Assembly: GCF_024437655.1 (NCBI RefSeq) | Contig: NZ_JANBVF010000007.1 | Location: 1-64,000 of the forward strand | DNA length: 64,000 nucleotides | DNA from: Chitinolyticbacter albus | Lineage (GTDB): Bacteria > Pseudomonadota > Gammaproteobacteria > Burkholderiales > Chitinibacteraceae | Reading direction: 5' to 3' | In this document: positions 44,082-51,897 of the stretch, piece after piece | Layout of the letters: the number at the start of each line of letters is the position of its first letter | Numbering within the stretch: the stretch's first letter is position 1 | The notes under the pieces: model-generated | Database searches by the model: none | The model's input: the letters and a program-made list of their open reading frames with translations, nothing else | Told to the model about the DNA's origin: nothing | Program-made: the position numbers and the translations under genes

Positions 44082-45113
44082 ATGACCTCAAGCACCACCG
44101 TCGCCGCGCGCGATCACCAACGGAAACTGACCAAGCCGCCGGGTAGCCTCGGCCGGCTGGAAGAGGTAGCCATCTGGTTCGCCGACCGCCTGGATGATGT
44201 TCGCCCCGCGCGGCTGCGCCCCGCCATTGCCGTGTTCGCCGCCGACCACGGCGTGGCCGTCGAGGGCGTATCGGCCTTCCCGATGGCGGTGACCGGGCAG
44301 ATGGTCGCCAACTTCGTCACCGGCGGTGCCGCGATCTCGGTGCTGGCGCGCGAGCATGGCGCCACGCTGCTGGCGGTCGATGTCGGCGTGGCCCACCCGG
44401 TGTCGATTCCGTCTGGCAGTTCGGCCCGCCTGATCAGCGTGCCGGTGCGCGCCGGCAGCCGCAACCTGCTCTACGAGCCGGCGATGAGCGCCGAAGAATG
44501 CGCGGCGGCGTGGCAGGCCGGTGCCCGCGTCGCCAGCGAGCTGATCGCGGCCGGGCACACGCTGCTGATCGGCGGCGAGATGGGTATCGCCAATACCACG
44601 CCGGCGGCAGCGCTGGTCTGCGCGCTCACCGACGCCGATCCGGCCGCCATCGTCGGCCGGGGCACTGGCATCGACGATGCGCGCCACGCGCACAAGCGCG
44701 TGGTGGTGGAAGCAGCGCTGCAACGCGCTGCCAGTGCGCGGACCGCGATGGACTGGCTGCGCGAAGTCGGCGGGCTGGAAATTGCCGCGCTGGCCGGTTT
44801 CTACAGCGCCGCGGCACAGGCTGGCGTGCCGGTGCTGCTCGATGGCTTTATCAGCACCGCGGCGGCACTGGTCGCGGTCCGGAACGACCCCGCCGTGCAA
44901 CGCTGGCTGCTCGCCAGCCATCGCTCGGCCGAGCAGGGCCACCGCCACGCGCTGGCCGCGCTGGGGCTGCAACCGCTGCTGGAACTCGACCTGCGCCTCG
45001 GGGAAGCATCGGGTGCCGCGCTGGCACTGCCGCTGGTACAGGCCGCGCTGACGCTACACCGCGACATGGCGACGTTCGAAGAGGCTGGCGTCGCCAACGG
45101 AGCTGCCACATGA
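44082..45113 (+). CDS. cobT: nicotinate-nucleotide:dimethylbenzimidazole phosphoribosyltransferase
   Basis: The product has 343 residues. It shows TKPPGSLGRLEEVAIWFA near the start, AVFAADHGVAVEGVSAFP, GGEMGIANTTPAAALV and the C-terminal LLELDLRLGEASGAALALPLVQAA, all CobT hallmarks (catalytic Glu in the final motif). CobT makes alpha-ribazole phosphate for the lower ligand. First of the cobT-cobC-cobS unit; its stop overlaps the cobC start. Confidence 0.96.
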   Translation: MTSSTTVAARDHQRKLTKPPGSLGRLEEVAIWFADRLDDVRPARLRPAIAVFAADHGVAVEGVSAFPMAVTGQMVANFVTGGAAISVLAREHGATLLAVDVGVAHPVSIPSGSSARLISVPVRAGSRNLLYEPAMSAEECAAAWQAGARVASELIAAGHTLLIGGEMGIANTTPAAALVCALTDADPAAIVGRGTGIDDARHAHKRVVVEAALQRAASARTAMDWLREVGGLEIAALAGFYSAAAQAGVPVLLDGFISTAAALVAVRNDPAVQRWLLASHRSAEQGHRHALAALGLQPLLELDLRLGEASGAALALPLVQAALTLHRDMATFEEAGVANGAAT

Positions 45114-45730
45114 GCCCGTTCCGCCTCACCTTGCTGCGTCACGGCGAAGCCGAGGGCAGCACCGAGCGCTTGCTGGGCCACACCGATCCGGCGTTGACCG
45201 GCGAAGGCTGGCACCAGTTACGCACCCGCTGGCGACAGATCGAACGCCACGAAGTCACCGCGCTCGCCTCCTCCGACCTAGTGCGTTGCGCAAGTTTCGC
45301 TCGCGAGCGCGCCGTGACACTCGGAATCCCGTTACGTATCGACGCCGGTTGGCGCGAATGCCACTTCGGCGCGCTCGACGGGCGCATCCGCACCGAGCTC
45401 GATATCGATGAATTGGCCGCGCTGACGGACTACCAGCGCGAGCCGGAGCGCCATACGCTGCCCGGCGGCGAGAGCTGGCAACAACTCAAGGCGCGCGTGC
45501 TCGGCACCACCGAGCGCTGGATCGCAGGCAGCAAAGGCGGCCATCGGGTGCTGATCACGCACGGCGGCGTGATCCGTGCGTTGCTGGTGAATTGGCTGGA
45601 CATGCAAAGCGCGCGTCAATCGCAATTCTGGCTCGACTATGCGGGCGCGGTCAGCCTGTGGTGGGACGATGGCCATCCACCCATCCTGCTCGGCATCGAC
45701 AACACGCCGATCAACCGCGAGCTGCCATGA
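45110..45730 (+). CDS. cobC: alpha-ribazole phosphatase-like histidine phosphatase
   Basis: The product has 206 residues. The LLRHGE motif (His11) and later HGGVIRALL are those of the histidine phosphatase superfamily. Position between cobT and cobS, with ATGA overlaps on both sides, supports CobC, which removes the phosphate from alpha-ribazole phosphate. Confidence 0.88.
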   Translation: MSPFRLTLLRHGEAEGSTERLLGHTDPALTGEGWHQLRTRWRQIERHEVTALASSDLVRCASFARERAVTLGIPLRIDAGWRECHFGALDGRIRTELDIDELAALTDYQREPERHTLPGGESWQQLKARVLGTTERWIAGSKGGHRVLITHGGVIRALLVNWLDMQSARQSQFWLDYAGAVSLWWDDGHPPILLGIDNTPINRELP

Positions 45731-46455
45731 GCGCGGCACGCGAATTCGTGCTCGCCGTCCAGTTCCTCACCCGCATTCCCACCCCGCAGCTCCACGACTT
45801 CAGCGAGGCACTGCTGGCGCGCTCCAGCCGCTGGTTTCCACTGGTGGGGCTGATCGTCGGCGCGCTGCTGGCGGGCCTTGCCTGGCTCGGCCTGCAGCTC
45901 GATCCTTGGCTGGCGGCGCTCGCCGTGCTGCTGGGCTGGATGGCAATCACGGGTGGCCTGCATCTGGATGGCCTTGCCGATCTCGCCGACGCGCTTGGCG
46001 CTGCCCACCGCAGCCCCGAACGACTACTGGCGGTGCTGAAGGACCCGCACCTGGGCAGTTTCGGCGTGCTGGCACTGATCGCCCAGTGCACGGCCAAGCT
46101 GGTGCTGGTCATGCTGCTGGCGCGTGCCAACAGCTGGCCTGTGCTGCTGCTGGCTCCGGCATGGGCGCGCTGGGGCGTGTATGCCTGGCAGACCCTGCCG
46201 CCCTTGGCGCCGGGCTTGGCCGAGCGTTTTGCCTGGGCGCATCCCCGCCTGGCGCCCTGGCTATGGTGGCTGGCTCTATCCGCGCTGTCGACGTGGCTGG
46301 CGCCCTGGCTGCTGGCGGCGCCGCTGCTGGCCTGGGCGTACCGCGCCTGGCTGCGCTGGCGGCTGGGCGGCGTATCGGGCGATTGCCTGGGCGCCGGCAT
46401 CGAGCTCACCGAGTCCGCGCTACTGGTCCTGGCAGTGACTACGCTGGCGGTATAA
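45727..46455 (+). CDS. cobS: cobalamin synthase
   Basis: The product has 242 residues with six to seven membrane segments. It contains the CobS signatures AVQFLTRIPTP, GGLHLDGLADLADALGA and KDPHLGSFGVLAL. CobS joins adenosylcobinamide-GDP and alpha-ribazole in the inner membrane. Confidence 0.95.
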   Translation: MSAAREFVLAVQFLTRIPTPQLHDFSEALLARSSRWFPLVGLIVGALLAGLAWLGLQLDPWLAALAVLLGWMAITGGLHLDGLADLADALGAAHRSPERLLAVLKDPHLGSFGVLALIAQCTAKLVLVMLLARANSWPVLLLAPAWARWGVYAWQTLPPLAPGLAERFAWAHPRLAPWLWWLALSALSTWLAPWLLAAPLLAWAYRAWLRWRLGGVSGDCLGAGIELTESALLVLAVTTLAV

Positions 46456-46456
46456 T
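46451..46456 (+). promoter_or_regulatory. -10-like element
   Basis: TATAAT overlaps the end of cobS, 28 bases before the next gene. A good -35 element is not visible, so this is a weak promoter call. Confidence 0.35.
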
Positions 46457-46483
46457 CGTGCCGTCATCTACCGGAAACACACC

Positions 46484-46744
46484 ATGAAGATCGTTCGCGC
46501 CATCGAAGTCTGGGAAAAGGGAATGGACGGCGCCTTTCTCGCCCACTTAGCCCTTGCCGAAACGATCTCACCGGTGTTCCTGCTCTCGCTGTTCGAACAG
46601 GAGCAGGACAAGCCGGACCCGGACATGAAGCTGTCCTACATGCTCGACGCCGAACGCGTCGCCAAGCTGCAACCCTACGTGGCCGAGCAGCTGGATCCGG
46701 CGCAGTACGACTACATCCTCACCGCCTACGGCGTACCCGACTGA
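46484..46744 (+). CDS. small hypothetical protein
   Basis: The product has 86 residues, helical, no signal peptide (MKIVRAIEVWEKGMDGAFLAHLALAE and QLDPAQYDYILTAYGVPD). Its reading frame is cleanly framed by a promoter-like TATAAT and a convergent terminator hairpin. I do not recognise the family. Confidence 0.68.
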   Translation: MKIVRAIEVWEKGMDGAFLAHLALAETISPVFLLSLFEQEQDKPDPDMKLSYMLDAERVAKLQPYVAEQLDPAQYDYILTAYGVPD

Positions 46745-46754
46745 CATCCGCCGC

Positions 46755-46792
46755 GCAGCAGGCCCGCCCGGCGACCGGGCAGGCCCTGCTGC
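46755..46792. terminator. bidirectional terminator between convergent genes
   Basis: GCAGCAGG / CCTGCTGC and inner GCCCGG / CCGGGC pair with a small internal bulge, forming a long hairpin between the small gene (ends 46744) and metY (ends 46798, minus). Confidence 0.65.
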
Positions 46793-46797
46793 ATCGC

Positions 46798-48072
46798 TCA
46801 AGCCGCTGCGGCGAGTGCTTGCTCCAGATCGGCGAGGATGTCTTCGATGTGCTCGATGCCGATCGACAGCCGCACCGTCTCCTCGGTCACCCCCGCCTTC
46901 TTCAGTTCATCAGGCGAGAGCTGGCGGTGCGTGGTGCTGGCCGGGTGGCAAGCGAGACTCTTGGCGTCGCCGATGTTCACCAGCCGCGTCACCAGCTGCA
47001 ATGCATCCTGAAAGCGCGCCCCGGCCTCGCGGCCGCCCTTCACACCGAAGGTCAACAGCCCCGAGGCCTTGCCGCCGAAATACTTGTCGATCAGCGGCCG
47101 CGATTCGTGCCCTGGCAGGCCGGCGTAGTTCACCCATTCCACCGCGCGGTGGCCTTGCAGGAACTCGGCCACCTTGAGCGCGTTCTCGCTGTGCCGCTCC
47201 ATGCGCAGTGCCAGAGTTTCCAGCCCCTGCAGGATCAAAAAGGCGTTGAACGGCGACAGCGCGGCGCCGGTATTGCGCAGCGGCACCACGCGCGCGCGGC
47301 CGATATAGGCGGCGGGGCCGAGCGCATCGGTGTAGACCACGCCGTGGTAGCTCACGTCCGGCTCGTTCAGCCGGCGAAAACGCGCCTTGTGCTCGGCCCA
47401 CGGAAACTTGCCCGAATCGACGATGATGCCAGCCACGCTGTTGCCGTGGCCGCCGATGTACTTGGTCAGCGAATGCACGACGATGTCGGCGCCGTGCTCG
47501 ATCGGCCGGGTCAGGTACGGGGACGGCACGGTGTTGTCGACGATCAGCGGCAGGCCATTGCGGTGCGCGACCTCGGCAAAAGCGCCGAAATCAACCACGT
47601 TGCCGAGCGGGTTGCCGATCGATTCGACAAACACCGCCTTGGTGCGCGCATCGACCAGCGCCGAGATCGCATCAGGATCGCGATAATCGACGAAACGCAC
47701 CTCGATGCCGTACTGCGGCAGCGTGTGCGCGAACAGGTTGTAGGTGCCGCCATACAGCGTGGACGTGGCGATGATGTTGTCGCCCGCCTCGGCGATGGTC
47801 TGGATCGCGTAGGTGATCGCCGCCTGGCCCGAGGCCAGCGCCAAGCCGGCGATGCCACCTTCCAGCGCGGCAACGCGCTTTTCCAGCACGTCGTTGGTCG
47901 GGTTCATGATGCGGCTGTAGATGTTGCCCGCCACCTTGAGGTCGAACAGGTCCGCGCCGTGCTGGGTGTCGTCGAAGGCGTAGCTCACCGTCTGGTAGAT
48001 CGGCACCGCCACCGCGCGGGTGGTCGGATCGGGGCTGTAGCCGGCGTGGATGGCCTGGGTGTCGAACTTCAT
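46798..48072 (-). CDS. metY: O-acetylhomoserine (thiol)-lyase
   Basis: The product has 424 residues from the ATG at 48072 (AGGAG upstream). Cys/Met-metabolism PLP enzyme: the PLP lysine is K204 in HSLTKYIGGHG, and the 420-430 residue length and the AFDDTQHGADLFDLKVAGNIYSR segment fit O-acetylhomoserine sulfhydrylase rather than cystathionine gamma-synthase. It makes homocysteine from O-acetylhomoserine and sulfide. Confidence 0.9.
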   Translation of the reverse strand: MKFDTQAIHAGYSPDPTTRAVAVPIYQTVSYAFDDTQHGADLFDLKVAGNIYSRIMNPTNDVLEKRVAALEGGIAGLALASGQAAITYAIQTIAEAGDNIIATSTLYGGTYNLFAHTLPQYGIEVRFVDYRDPDAISALVDARTKAVFVESIGNPLGNVVDFGAFAEVAHRNGLPLIVDNTVPSPYLTRPIEHGADIVVHSLTKYIGGHGNSVAGIIVDSGKFPWAEHKARFRRLNEPDVSYHGVVYTDALGPAAYIGRARVVPLRNTGAALSPFNAFLILQGLETLALRMERHSENALKVAEFLQGHRAVEWVNYAGLPGHESRPLIDKYFGGKASGLLTFGVKGGREAGARFQDALQLVTRLVNIGDAKSLACHPASTTHRQLSPDELKKAGVTEETVRLSIGIEHIEDILADLEQALAAAA

Positions 48073-48153
48073 CGTGCACTCCTGCAATGGGTGGGAACTG
48101 AGGGCAATCTAGCAGCCGACTTCTAGCGCAGAAAGAAACTTGCGCTTGCTTGC

Positions 48154-48172
48154 TTATCGCCATTGGCGATAA
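48154..48172. promoter_or_regulatory. perfect 8-bp inverted repeat between ubiT end and metY
   Basis: TTATCGCC and GGCGATAA flank a 3-base loop, four bases past the ubiT stop and about 80 bases upstream of metY (same strand). It may be the terminator of ubiVT or an operator for metY. Confidence 0.45.
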
Positions 48173-48176
48173 AGGA

Positions 48177-48578
48177 TCACGATATCACCGGATGCAGCTT
48201 GTGCCAGTCGGTGGCGTCAAGCAGGTTCTTCAATTGCAGCCCCAGTTCCACGTCGCCCTCGATGCGCAGCCGCCGCTGAAAGAACAGCGTGTCCGGATCC
48301 TCGCTGCGCCGCGCCAGATGCAGGTAGTCGGCCAAGCTGGCAATGAAACGGCAGTCCGCCGCGTCGCGGCTCGCCACGAAGCGCTCGCCATCGAAGGTCA
48401 GCGTCACGCCACGATCCGGGCCCGCGACCTCGAAACGCAAGCGACGCCCGATCAGCCAGTCGAACGGCTCTTCCGGCCAGAGCCGGCGTCGCGCCAGGTT
48501 GAGCGCGGCCGCGGCCGCATGGCTGGGTGGCGCCTCCGGCAGCAGCGCAGCCAGCCGCATCCATGGCTGCCGCGTCAT
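48177..48578 (-). CDS. ubiT: UbiT, SCP2-domain accessory factor of anaerobic ubiquinone synthesis
   Basis: The product has 133 residues from the ATG at 48578, overlapping the ubiV stop (ATGA). The SCP2 sterol-carrier fold is visible (LRFEVAGPDRGVTLTFDGERFVASRDAADCRFIASLADYLHLARRSEDPDTLFFQRRLRIEGDVELG). UbiT binds polyprenyl lipids and, with UbiU and UbiV, supports ubiquinone hydroxylations without oxygen. It is shorter than E. coli UbiT (174 residues). Confidence 0.88.
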   Translation of the reverse strand: MTRQPWMRLAALLPEAPPSHAAAAALNLARRRLWPEEPFDWLIGRRLRFEVAGPDRGVTLTFDGERFVASRDAADCRFIASLADYLHLARRSEDPDTLFFQRRLRIEGDVELGLQLKNLLDATDWHKLHPVIS

Positions 48579-49462
48579 GCTGCCTGCCCCTGTGGATCGG
48601 CGATGCCGGCGGTGCCGCGCCAGTAGCCATCGACCAGCCCTTCCGGATTCCAGTGCGGCCAGTCGGGCTCGACCGTCTCGCCACGCAAGCGCGCGGCGTA
48701 GGCGGCGACGATCTCGGCGGTGTGGTGCGCCTGCGGGCTGATCCGCACATGGCTGACACCCAGGCCAGCGAGCCCTTCCAGGTGCGTCCACAGTGCGTGG
48801 CAGGCGGCGGACTGGGTCTGGATACCGTTGATGCGCAGGAAGGGGGTTTCATCTTGCGTGCCCAGCACCAGCCCGTCCGGGTGCTGCAGGCAGACGAATT
48901 CGCAGCCATCCTTGTTCAGGCTGTGATGGCGGGCGGTAAAACAGCGCGCAGAGTACGCCAACGGCAGGCGGCCGTGACCGAACACTTCCGTCTCTATGGG
49001 CAGCGTGGCCTCGGCCAGCACCGCGGCAATGGCATCGCGCCCCAGTTCCAGCGGCGGCAACCAGCGTATGGCGCCCGCGCGTACCATCCAGTCCAGCGTG
49101 GCGCCGTTGTAGATATTGAGCTGGGCCCCGGCAACGAAGGCAACGCCTGCCTCACGCGCCAGTTGCACCGCACCCAGATCGCCCGCCTCGGTGATGCAGC
49201 CGCTATCGACCAACCTGCGCGCCAGGGCCATATCGCCGGCCGATTCGATCAACGCCTGGCTCGCCAGCACCGGCGTCTTGCCGGCTTCTGCCAGCATGGC
49301 GGCCAGCGCCAGCCAGTCGGCGATGCGCAACTCGTGCCGTCGCCCGCAGACCGCTTCGCCCAGATAGACCTCGTCGATCGGCCATTCGGCCACCGCCTCA
49401 TAGAAGGCCAGCGTCGTCGCGCGAGGCCAGTAATACAACAAGGGACCGAGCGTCAGCTTCAT
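48575..49462 (-). CDS. ubiV: UbiV, U32-family subunit of O2-independent ubiquinone hydroxylation
   Basis: The product has 295 residues. The four iron-sulfur cysteines reported for E. coli UbiV (39, 180, 193, 197) align with C39, C174, C187 and C191, with the same 13- and 4-residue spacing at the end. It forms a heterodimer with UbiU that carries out the anaerobic ring hydroxylations, using prephenate as oxygen source. A FNR-like box lies 19 bases upstream. Confidence 0.95.
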   Translation of the reverse strand: MKLTLGPLLYYWPRATTLAFYEAVAEWPIDEVYLGEAVCGRRHELRIADWLALAAMLAEAGKTPVLASQALIESAGDMALARRLVDSGCITEAGDLGAVQLAREAGVAFVAGAQLNIYNGATLDWMVRAGAIRWLPPLELGRDAIAAVLAEATLPIETEVFGHGRLPLAYSARCFTARHHSLNKDGCEFVCLQHPDGLVLGTQDETPFLRINGIQTQSAACHALWTHLEGLAGLGVSHVRISPQAHHTAEIVAAYAARLRGETVEPDWPHWNPEGLVDGYWRGTAGIADPQGQAA

Positions 49463-49480
49463 ACTTTCATTTATCCTGGT

Positions 49481-49497
49481 TTGTTGTAAAACAACAA
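49481..49497. promoter_or_regulatory. FNR-like palindrome upstream of ubiV
   Basis: TTGTTGTAAAACAACAA is a perfect 7-bp-arm palindrome. Its TTGTT-N4-AACAA form matches 8 of 10 positions of the FNR/ANR consensus TTGAT-N4-ATCAA. Position and the anaerobic function of ubiV support an oxygen-sensing regulator. Confidence 0.6.
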
Positions 49498-49634
49498 TTT
49501 ATTCAACGAATTATGTTGCACTATGATCTTGTTTCGTCTTCGGATTTGGACATCTCCACCAACAGGCCTAGTATGTAAGAAAATGCTGTTGTAACGCGCT
49601 CACTAGGTATGCAGAGTAAGCACAGGAGGCGCTT

Positions 49635-50801
49635 ATGGATTACTCCCGAATACGGCCAGCCGATGTCCAAGTAGGGCAGGCATTGCCGTGGGATGTATTC
49701 GACAGCCGGGGTCTGTTGCTGCTGTCGCGCGGCCAGGTGGTCTCCGGCGACACGCAGTTGGAACGGCTGCTGGAAATTGGTGTATTCGCGGAAAGCGCCG
49801 CGCTGGAACGCACGCGCGGCACGCAGAACAAATCCAAGATGACGATAGGCTCGGCACGGCCGCCTTCCGTGCTGAACATGTTCGACGGCGTGCGGCGCAA
49901 GCTGGATCAGCTGGTGGTCAACCTTGCCACCCATGTCGAGCAGCAAACGCTGGGAGGCGCGATCGCGGAACTCGCAGCGGTGATCGAGAACGGCAGCCGC
50001 TACGACCCCGATGTCTCGATTGCGGTGGTGCTGCTGCGCCAGGAAGGCCGCTACGCCACCCGGCACATGGTCAATGTCGCCATCGTCGTGCGACTGGTCG
50101 CCGTATCGATGGGACTGGCGCCCGAACAGGTGCGCTCCGTCGTCTGCGCCGCGCTGACAATGAACCTGACCATGGTCGCGCTGCAGGAATTGCTGCAGCA
50201 GCAGACCGAGCCGCTGTCGCCGCAACAGCGCGAAGTGCTGGAACGCCACCCGGAAGACGCCGTTGCGCTGCTGCAGCGCGCCGGTGTCACCGACGAAGTC
50301 TGGCTGCACGCCGTGCTGCAGCATCACGAACATTTGGACGGCAGCGGGTATCCGGCAAAGCTGATCGGCGACGCCATCAATCCTGGGGCGCAACTGCTGG
50401 CGCTGGCCGACCTGTTCTGCGCCCGCGTCACGCCACGCGCCTACCGCCCGGCGGTGTCGTCCAACGTGGCCCTGCGCGGCATCCTGCTCGAACGCGGCAA
50501 GGGCATCGATCCGGTGCTGTCCGGCCACTTCATCAAGACGCTGGGCGTTTATCCGCCGGGCTTGATGGTGCGACTGATCAATGGCGAAGTCGGCGTTGTC
50601 GCCAAGCAAGGCAGCAAGGCCAACTGCCCCATCGTCGCCAGCCTGATCGGCCCACGCGGTGCGCCGATGACGCTGGTACTGCGGCGTGATACGGCGCTTG
50701 AACTCTACGCCATCCGCGAGACAGTCGATCCCAAGGAATTCTCGGCCTTTGTGCGGCTCGAGGCGGTGTGGGGCGATACCGCACGACTGACCGAGGCCTG
50801 A
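49635..50801 (+). CDS. HD-GYP-domain protein with altered metal-binding motif
   Basis: The product has 388 residues, started at the ATG at 49635 with AGGAGG upstream. Residues 1-60 are an N-terminal module; residues about 130-320 are HD-GYP-like. The GYP motif is intact (HHEHLDGSGYP, H230, H231, D235), as are H144 and H205, but the paired HD that normally follows the first helix (as in LLHDIGK) reads MN (176-177, TMNLTM). Loss of these ligands makes c-di-GMP phosphodiesterase activity doubtful. It is divergent from ubiV and convergent with ubiU, so its link to the anaerobic genes is positional only. Confidence 0.87.
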   Translation: MDYSRIRPADVQVGQALPWDVFDSRGLLLLSRGQVVSGDTQLERLLEIGVFAESAALERTRGTQNKSKMTIGSARPPSVLNMFDGVRRKLDQLVVNLATHVEQQTLGGAIAELAAVIENGSRYDPDVSIAVVLLRQEGRYATRHMVNVAIVVRLVAVSMGLAPEQVRSVVCAALTMNLTMVALQELLQQQTEPLSPQQREVLERHPEDAVALLQRAGVTDEVWLHAVLQHHEHLDGSGYPAKLIGDAINPGAQLLALADLFCARVTPRAYRPAVSSNVALRGILLERGKGIDPVLSGHFIKTLGVYPPGLMVRLINGEVGVVAKQGSKANCPIVASLIGPRGAPMTLVLRRDTALELYAIRETVDPKEFSAFVRLEAVWGDTARLTEA

Positions 50802-50812
50802 GGCGCGCATCA

Positions 50813-51820
50813 CTATCGCCAGGGCCGGCTGTAGGCACCCAGCGTCTGCTGGTGTCCTTCGGAGACATTGGCAAGCGCCGTATCCCACGAGCGCTTCACC
50901 GAATAACCGGGCCGCGCGGCCGCATCCAGCGCCGCACGCAAGGTGGCGGTCACGCCGGCGACGTAAGCCGGGCTGCGCTGACGCCCCTCGACCTTGATCG
51001 CGGCGACGCCGGCGCGGATCAGCTCGGGCAGGATGGCCAGCGTATTGAGGCTGGTCGGCTCCTCCAGCGCGTAATAGGTGTCGCCGGCCACCTCGAAGCG
51101 GCCCTTGCACAGCGTGGGATAGCCGGCGGGATCGCCCGGCGCGTAACGATCGATCAGCACGCCGGACAACCGCGCCTCGGTATGACCGTTCACATCGTGC
51201 CAGCGCACCGCGCTGGCCGGCGAACATACGCCCGCCGTATTGGGTGAGGCGCCAGTCGCGTAGCTCGACAGGATGCAGCGGCCTTCGACCATCACGCACA
51301 GGCTGCCGAAGCCGAACACTTCGATCTCCACTTCGGTCTGTGCGATCACCTGCTGCACCTGCGCCAGGGTCAGCACCCGCGGCAGCACCGCGCGGCGGAT
51401 GCCGAAGCATTCGTGCGCCAGGCGGATCGCCGCCGGATTGGTCGCCGAGCCCTGCACCGACAGGTGCAGCCGCAGTTGCGGATGGACACGATGCGCGTAG
51501 TCGAGCAAGCCCACGTCGGCGATGATGACCGCGTCCGCACCCAGTTCGGCCGCAGCATCGACTGCGCGCTGCCATTGCCGGGTTTGCCCGCCTTGGGCGT
51601 AGGTATTGATGGCCACCAGCAATTCGCGGCCATGGCGGCGTACATAGGCCAGCCCTTCGCGCAACTGCGTGTCGCCAAAGTTCAGGCCTGCGAAATTGCG
51701 CGCGTTGGTCGCGTCGCGAAACCCCACATAGACCGCATCGGCGCCCGCATCAACGGCGGCGCGCAACGCCGGCAGGCTACCGGCGGGACAGACGAGCTTG
51801 GGGCTGGACAGGGCTGACAA
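50813..51820 (-). CDS. ubiU: UbiU, U32-family subunit of O2-independent ubiquinone hydroxylation
   Basis: The product has 335 residues. C175, C182, C199 and C238 reproduce the spacing (7, 17, 39) of the iron-sulfur cysteines of E. coli UbiU (169, 176, 193, 232). The start VCPAGSLPALRAAVDAGADAVYVGFRDATNARNF is the UbiU-type U32 barrel. It pairs with UbiV, which lies on the same strand about 1.3 kb further down, across the HD-GYP gene. A FNR box lies 57 bases upstream. Confidence 0.95.
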   Translation of the reverse strand: MSALSSPKLVCPAGSLPALRAAVDAGADAVYVGFRDATNARNFAGLNFGDTQLREGLAYVRRHGRELLVAINTYAQGGQTRQWQRAVDAAAELGADAVIIADVGLLDYAHRVHPQLRLHLSVQGSATNPAAIRLAHECFGIRRAVLPRVLTLAQVQQVIAQTEVEIEVFGFGSLCVMVEGRCILSSYATGASPNTAGVCSPASAVRWHDVNGHTEARLSGVLIDRYAPGDPAGYPTLCKGRFEVAGDTYYALEEPTSLNTLAILPELIRAGVAAIKVEGRQRSPAYVAGVTATLRAALDAAARPGYSVKRSWDTALANVSEGHQQTLGAYSRPWR

Positions 51821-51876
51821 GGCGGGCGCTCCCCGATGAAGTGCAGGGAGCTTAGAGACGCGTTGCGCCCCATTCT

Positions 51877-51890
51877 TTGCTCCAGATCAA
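51877..51890. promoter_or_regulatory. FNR box upstream of ubiU
   Basis: TTGCTCCAGATCAA matches TTGAT-N4-ATCAA at 9 of 10 consensus positions. With the site before ubiV, it indicates that oxygen shortage controls the ubi genes. Confidence 0.65.
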
Positions 51891-51897
51891 GGCCGCG

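Noticed and set aside
49521-51575. 684-codon minus-strand frame running across the HD-GYP gene into ubiU
   Set aside because: It is antisense to HD-GYP and out of frame with ubiU; HD-GYP and ubiU both have clear motifs.
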